DNA of 62,650 bases from DAOUFU01 sp034429275 (GTDB taxonomy: Bacteria; Chloroflexota; Anaerolineae; Aggregatilineales; Aggregatilineaceae): contig DAOUFU010000141.1 in the NCBI GenBank assembly GCA_034429275.1, forward strand, positions 1 through 62,650, in the 5' to 3' direction. A model generated the notes under the pieces. That model ran no database searches. It saw nothing but the letters and a program-made list of their open reading frames with translations, and had not been told where the DNA came from. The translations under genes and the position numbers were made by a program. Shown piece by piece: positions 59,303-62,650 of the stretch (positions are counted from its first letter, which is position 1; each line of letters opens with the position of its first letter).

Positions 59303-60355
59303 ATGACCAGGGCCATGACAACCCCTTCCGCCGATAACGGGCAGTGGATTCAACCACTGAGTGGAACATACATTGGCCTGGACCGCGCCGGAGTACTCCG
59401 GCAGGTGTTGGGGGTGCGGGCTCTCGAACCTTCACACCCGGCAGTCGCCCTTCATGACATGACCTGGGCGCACTTTATCGAGTCCTATGCCGACCCTGCT
59501 GCCTATCACGGATTGCACTGGGGATGGCAGGCGATCATCGAGGGATGTGTTGCACGCCCCTACTGGCCGGCAATGCTGCCGTTTGCTCAGGGATGGGTGG
59601 CTTCTATTCGCCCCGTAGAAAACGATCCACGGATTACCGCGGTTGTTCACGTACGACGTGATCGTGCCGCCCAGATAAGCGCCACACTTGAGGCAATCGC
59701 ACAGCACACGCTGGATCGTGCAGCACAGGTCGGTCAGCAACTGCTTGCGGGTACTGCCGGTCCAATGACTGACATGCAGGTTAATCACGCACGCGGCATC
59801 GCCCAAAGCATCATCCACACCCGCCTGCTTCTAGAGCAGCTCGATGCAGAAATTTTCTCGCTGGCAGGGTCCGCGCCTGCTCCCTATTCCATCTCTAGCT
59901 TGTTCGCCTTCCAAAAGCACGATTTTGTGGATCGGCGCATTGTGACCCATCGCCTCGGTCTCGAACATCATTGGTCGTCGGAGCAGGTATACTGCCAGCC
60001 AGGGCTGCGCGCAGTTGTGCAACAGGCCCTTCATACATTGTTTCAGCGCATCAACGAAGAGACGTCAATCCGCCTTGAAGATCACCTGGCAGACGCTGGA
60101 CAGGCGTGCCAGGTACAAATTCAATATCGTAGCCGCGACCCTGAGCTGCGCGTGAGCGAGCGCGTGCTGCCGCTTACCCTGTCAGATGCGCAGGAAATGG
60201 GGACCACCCGCCACATCAACCGCCTGGTCACCACAATCGATGCCCCGCTGCGCGCAATCAATGGGCGCGCCTGGGCTGAACCTGCCCCGTCGCAACTCGA
60301 TGCAGCATCCATCGTAATGCTGTTGCCTCGCTGGATACCGCCTGTCCCCCGCTGA
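59303..60355 (+). CDS. Hypothetical partner of the histidine-kinase-like protein
   Basis: A 350-residue soluble protein coupled to the upstream gene (2-bp gap). Residues 15-120 have a PAS-like outline (GTYIGLDRAGVLRQVLGV, HDMTWAHFIESY, WVASIRPVENDPRITAVVHVRRD). Residues 125-175 form helices where a dimerisation domain would sit (LEAIAQHTLDRAAQVGQQLL). Residues 190-345 resemble a degraded ATPase region without N, G1 or G2 boxes. It may be a diverged kinase paralogue acting as sensor or adaptor. The start is ATG 59303 or 59315; the GTG at 59285 would overlap the upstream gene. Confidence 0.7.
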   Translation: MTRAMTTPSADNGQWIQPLSGTYIGLDRAGVLRQVLGVRALEPSHPAVALHDMTWAHFIESYADPAAYHGLHWGWQAIIEGCVARPYWPAMLPFAQGWVASIRPVENDPRITAVVHVRRDRAAQISATLEAIAQHTLDRAAQVGQQLLAGTAGPMTDMQVNHARGIAQSIIHTRLLLEQLDAEIFSLAGSAPAPYSISSLFAFQKHDFVDRRIVTHRLGLEHHWSSEQVYCQPGLRAVVQQALHTLFQRINEETSIRLEDHLADAGQACQVQIQYRSRDPELRVSERVLPLTLSDAQEMGTTRHINRLVTTIDAPLRAINGRAWAEPAPSQLDAASIVMLLPRWIPPVPR

Positions 60356-60385
60356 GGGCGTGCACCGATTAACCCTACAGCATTT

Positions 60386-60414
60386 TTGACGAGTCATTTT
60401 TCCCATGCTACACT
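60386..60414 (+). promoter_or_regulatory. tRNA-Leu promoter
   Basis: TTGACG (60386-60391), 17 bp spacer, TACACT (60409-60414); transcription would start about 5 bases before the mature tRNA. Confidence 0.7.
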
Positions 60415-60425
60415 GGAAAAGTCTT

Positions 60426-60506
60426 GGGGGAGTGGTGAAATGGCAGACACGATTGACTTAAAATCAATTGCCGAAAGGCGTGTGAGTTCGAGTCTCACCT
60501 CCCCTA
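60426..60506 (+). tRNA. tRNA-Leu (anticodon UAA)
   Basis: The acceptor arm GGGGGAG (60426-60432) pairs with CTCCCCT (60499-60505; one G-U), with discriminator A at 60506. The anticodon stem-loop is TTGA-CTTAAAA-TCAA with anticodon TAA. A short variable arm (TTGCCGAAAGGCG region) and the T arm GTGAG-TTCGAGT-CTCAC follow. CCA is not encoded. It reads UUA (and by wobble UUG) codons. Confidence 0.95.
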
Positions 60507-60517
60507 CTCCATGATCG

Positions 60518-60547
60518 TCAGCGCCCGGTAGCGGGCGCTGATTTTTT
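60518..60547 (+). terminator. Terminator of the tRNA gene
   Basis: CAGCGCCCG (60519-60527), loop GTAG, CGGGCGCTG (60532-60540), then A and six T. Confidence 0.9.
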
Positions 60548-60886
60548 GGCATGGTGCGATCATCCAGATAATCAGTAATTGACGCTTCTATTACGCCATG
60601 TTAAAGTGAATTTGCCGTCCCCACGAACCGATCACACCACGCACAGACGGCGAGTGCACGGCCTCGGACGCGCCAGCATGGTCCGGGCCAAACGCACTTT
60701 GCCGCCGCAGGTTTCGCAGGGCCGACACCATTTCATCCAGGTTGAAACGATCGCTATTCGCGCTGTGCCATGCACGATCATCGGGCCATCCGAAGACCCT
60801 TTATCCGGCTCGTGATCGGCAACGCACCCGCTGTGTTATCTATTGGGGTGCGGGCGGCAGAGTGGTGATCAAGGAGGCGTTATCCC
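60548..60886. other. 339-bp region without a supported gene
   Basis: Frames are open on both strands (for example 60579-60815 plus; a minus frame ending at 60632 with a CxxCxxC cluster, WCRPCETCGG), but none has a ribosome-binding site or a recognised family. No RNase P, tmRNA or SRP signature was found. The right end holds the promoter and AAGGAGG site (60871-60877) of the PIN/TRAM gene. It may be a decayed gene or an unrecognised RNA. Confidence 0.4.
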
Positions 60887-61957
60887 ATGAGTTCCGAAGC
60901 CATAGTGCGTCTTTTGGGCATGATGGCATTTGCCCTGCTCGGAGCGCTGCTCGGTGTCGATTTATCCGATGCCCTGTATCTTCCCGCTGAAGCCACTGGC
61001 CTCACCTTTTCGTTGATGGGCGCGCTCACCGGCCTGTTGATCACTCCGTGGCTCACGACCTACCCCGCGCGCATGGTTCGGCGCATGTTGACTGTCATGC
61101 CCGCCGAAACGCTGCTCTCTGCCGTGATCGGCCTGCTCATCGGCGCGGTCACCGCAGCGCTGTTGGCTGCGCCACTGTCGCTGCTGCCCCGACCCTTCGG
61201 GCAGGTTCTTCCGACTGTCGCAGCAGTGGTAACCATGTATCTCAGCGCGGCGGTGTTCGCGCTCCGTGCCCGTGATATCATGATCCTGGCTTATGGAGGG
61301 CGCATTCGGGGAAGGCTGAGCCAGTCCGGTGGATCAAGCCCTACGCTGTCGTCCAACGAGATTTTGATGGACACCAGCGTAATTATTGATGGACGCATTC
61401 TCGACATCAGCAAAACCGGGTTCATTCAAGGTACGCTGCTCATTCCGCGTTTTGTACTGAATGAGCTTCAACACGTGGCCGATTCGCCGGAAATGCTGCG
61501 CCGCAACCGTGGCAAGCGCGGCCTGGAAATCCTGAGCGAAATGCAGCAGCAAGAAGGCACGCCCGTCCAGATTATCGACGATGACATCGAAGGCGTGAAC
61601 GAAGTAGACGAGAAATTGATCCTTCTTGCTCAGGCACGTCGAATCCCGGTGATGACCAATGATTTCAACCTGAATCGCGTGGCCGAACTGCAAGGTGTGA
61701 CCGTGCTTAACATCAACGAACTGGCCAACGCCCTCAAAGCGATCTTCCTGCCCGGCGAAGTGATGGACATTCACGTCGTGATGGAAGGTCGAGAAGCCGA
61801 TCAGGGCGTGGGATATCTTGATGACGGCACGATGGTCGTAGTTGAGAATGGCAAGCGCTATATGGACCGGACCATCCCGGTTCTGGTCACTCGCTATATT
61901 GTGACTAACGCGGGCCGGATGTATTTTGCGCAACCCGAAGGGTCGCTTCGCCAGTAA
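60887..61957 (+). CDS. PIN/TRAM-domain membrane protein, YacL-like
   Basis: A 356-residue protein with four N-terminal transmembrane helices (about 8-24, 38-56, 76-97, 106-125), a PIN nuclease-like domain (about 158-285) and a C-terminal TRAM domain (about 290-350). PIN acidic residues appear in MDTSVIIDGR (Asp162), VNEVDEKLI and VMTNDFNLNRVAE; the TRAM part has GVGYLDDGTMVVVENG. This is the order of Bacillus YacL, whose role is not settled; PIN domains are usually RNases. AAGGAGG lies about 10 bp upstream of the ATG. Confidence 0.93.
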   Translation: MSSEAIVRLLGMMAFALLGALLGVDLSDALYLPAEATGLTFSLMGALTGLLITPWLTTYPARMVRRMLTVMPAETLLSAVIGLLIGAVTAALLAAPLSLLPRPFGQVLPTVAAVVTMYLSAAVFALRARDIMILAYGGRIRGRLSQSGGSSPTLSSNEILMDTSVIIDGRILDISKTGFIQGTLLIPRFVLNELQHVADSPEMLRRNRGKRGLEILSEMQQQEGTPVQIIDDDIEGVNEVDEKLILLAQARRIPVMTNDFNLNRVAELQGVTVLNINELANALKAIFLPGEVMDIHVVMEGREADQGVGYLDDGTMVVVENGKRYMDRTIPVLVTRYIVTNAGRMYFAQPEGSLRQ

Positions 61958-61985
61958 AGCGATCCTTCGGTTCAGCGGCCAGGCA

Positions 61986-62038
61986 GTGTTGACATTTGTG
62001 CTCAGAACACTCACTTTTTCATCCGTAAATGTCAACAC
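61986..62038. repeat. 12-bp perfect inverted repeat between convergent genes
   Basis: GTGTTGACATTT (61986-61997) and AAATGTCAACAC (62027-62038) are exact inverse copies separated by 29 bp that include CTTTTTC. The arms are AT-rich compared with the surrounding sequence. It could be a long-loop terminator for the amidohydrolase (4 bp away) or a small mobile-element remnant. Confidence 0.6.
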
Positions 62039-62041
62039 GGC

Positions 62042-62650
62042 CTAATCCTTGTAATCGCGCACCCGGTTCATCTCCTGCCGAACCATGCGCCAGGCGCGCT
62101 GTTCGGCTTCATACAAGATGCGCTCCTCATCCAGTGTGAGCAGCTCACGCCCGCGCATGATCAGCCTGCCATCCACGATGACCTCGGTGACATCGCCCGC
62201 CTGGCCATTGTGCACCAGGTTAGCGATCAGGTCGTGGCGCGGGCGCAAGTGGGGACGATCCCAATCCACCAGGATCAGATCTGCCGGGCGTCCCTCGGCC
62301 AGAACCCCAGATTCCCCAAAGCCTAACGCCTCGGCCCCCCGCTGAGTCGCCATCCGCAGCGCGGTATCCCCAGGCAGCGCTTCGGGGTTCTCCTGAGAAT
62401 ACTTTTCCAGCCATACCTGCTGTTTGATGATCGTCCACATATCCAGAGTCGCGTTTGAGGCCGGTCCATCCGTGCCCAGCGCGCTCCGGCGAATACCTGC
62501 TTCGGGAAGAGCACTGATCGGCGTACGTACCGGCATTGCCAGCTTCATATAGGTCACCGGCGTGCGCGCGATGAAAACCCCTTTCCCGGCGAGAATGGGC
62601 AGATCCTCCGGTGTCAGGGCCAGGCAGTGCGCGGCAATTGTCGGGTGGTC
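62042..62650 (-). CDS. Amidohydrolase, MtaD/TrzN-like, C-terminal part (cut by window edge)
   Basis: The last 202 codons of a metal-dependent hydrolase. The frame is open to the window edge, starting DHPTIAAHCLALTPEDL; the GTG at 62557 is internal. The AAHC motif supplies a metal His, and ALGTDGPASNATLDMW carries the catalytic metal Asp and the SN pair of the 5-methylthioadenosine/S-adenosylhomocysteine deaminase and chlorohydrolase group. ARTPVTYMKLAM matches the usual HNP-x-SN-x-KLA segment, with ARTPVTYM replacing the standard HNP. The C-terminal ADLILVDWDRPHLRPRHDLIANLVH block is standard. It converts an aromatic-ring amino or chloro group, but the exact substrate is not determined. Confidence 0.85.
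   Translation of the reverse strand, partial: DHPTIAAHCLALTPEDLPILAGKGVFIARTPVTYMKLAMPVRTPISALPEAGIRRSALGTDGPASNATLDMWTIIKQQVWLEKYSQENPEALPGDTALRMATQRGAEALGFGESGVLAEGRPADLILVDWDRPHLRPRHDLIANLVHNGQAGDVTEVIVDGRLIMRGRELLTLDEERILYEAEQRAWRMVRQEMNRVRDYKD

Noticed and set aside
60518..60560. tmRNA start, because GGGCGCTGATTTTTTGG resembles its 5' end
   Set aside because: The segment is the tRNA terminator, and no matching 3' tRNA-like half or tag reading frame follows.
1..62650. CRISPR arrays, insertion sequences and integron-like repeats
   Set aside because: No regularly spaced direct repeats, transposase-like proteins or terminal inverted repeats flanked by duplications were seen.

Overview
The window looks like an ordinary chromosomal segment of a bacterium of the phylum Chloroflexota, probably of the Anaerolineae type. 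This placement is an inference. It rests on the fused transaldolase/phosphoglucose isomerase, the many TPR and PD40 proteins, the DUF4870 and DUF3068 membrane proteins, a moderately high G+C content and the gene styles overall. No rRNA, insertion sequence, integrase, CRISPR array or prophage was seen. There is one tRNA gene, tRNA-Leu(UAA). Genes are tightly packed, many overlap as ATGA/GTGA/TGATG, and several convergent pairs are separated by clear hairpin terminators.

Layout. 1-4 kb: the end of endonuclease III, aat, and three paralogous TPR proteins anchored in the membrane, one carrying a PD40 propeller. 4-10 kb (minus strand): an orphan OmpR-type response regulator, then the most striking part of the window, a seven-gene overlapping operon at 4833-9962. 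In transcription order it encodes two membrane-anchored paralogues, a ubiquitin-E2-like protein, a JAB/JAMM-like protein with a second E2-like fold and a His-to-Gln change in its metal motif, a ThiF/E1-like adenylyltransferase, a small acidic protein and a NUDIX (CoA pyrophosphatase-like) hydrolase. No ubiquitin-like modifier is recognisable. 10-15.5 kb: a lone TadA/CpaF secretion ATPase, a STAND/TPR ATPase and small genes. 15.5-24.5 kb: topA, two tandem GAF-PAS-class III nucleotidyl cyclases whose catalytic residues are lost in a complementary way, a processive family 2 glycosyltransferase and a DUF3068 protein.

24.5-31.9 kb: two GT-C-type membrane glycosyltransferases, small membrane proteins and an isolated phage-tail-tube-like protein. 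31.9-35.4 kb: a metallophosphoesterase, the tsaE-tsaB-rimI cluster (tRNA t6A synthesis and ribosomal protein acetylation) and a family 4 uracil-DNA glycosylase ending in a sliding-clamp-binding motif. 35.5-44.3 kb: a surface glycan cluster (WecA-like phosphoglycosyltransferase, sugar-nucleotide epimerase, two GT4 enzymes, asparagine synthetase, GT-C-like membrane protein). 44.4-50.4 kb: an M42 peptidase, HAD hydrolase, DsbA-like protein, M19 dipeptidase, membrane proteins and endonuclease IV. 50.4-58.1 kb: a SUMF1-domain surface protein, rpiB, the tal-pgi fusion, and greA-lysS behind a long structured leader. 58.1-62.65 kb: a histidine-kinase-like ATPase without its phospho-acceptor His and a partner protein, tRNA-Leu, a YacL-type PIN/TRAM protein, and the end of an MtaD/TrzN-type amidohydrolase.

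The best candidates for new biology are the E1/E2/JAB operon with its membrane partners, the complementary cyclase pair, and the greA leader RNA.
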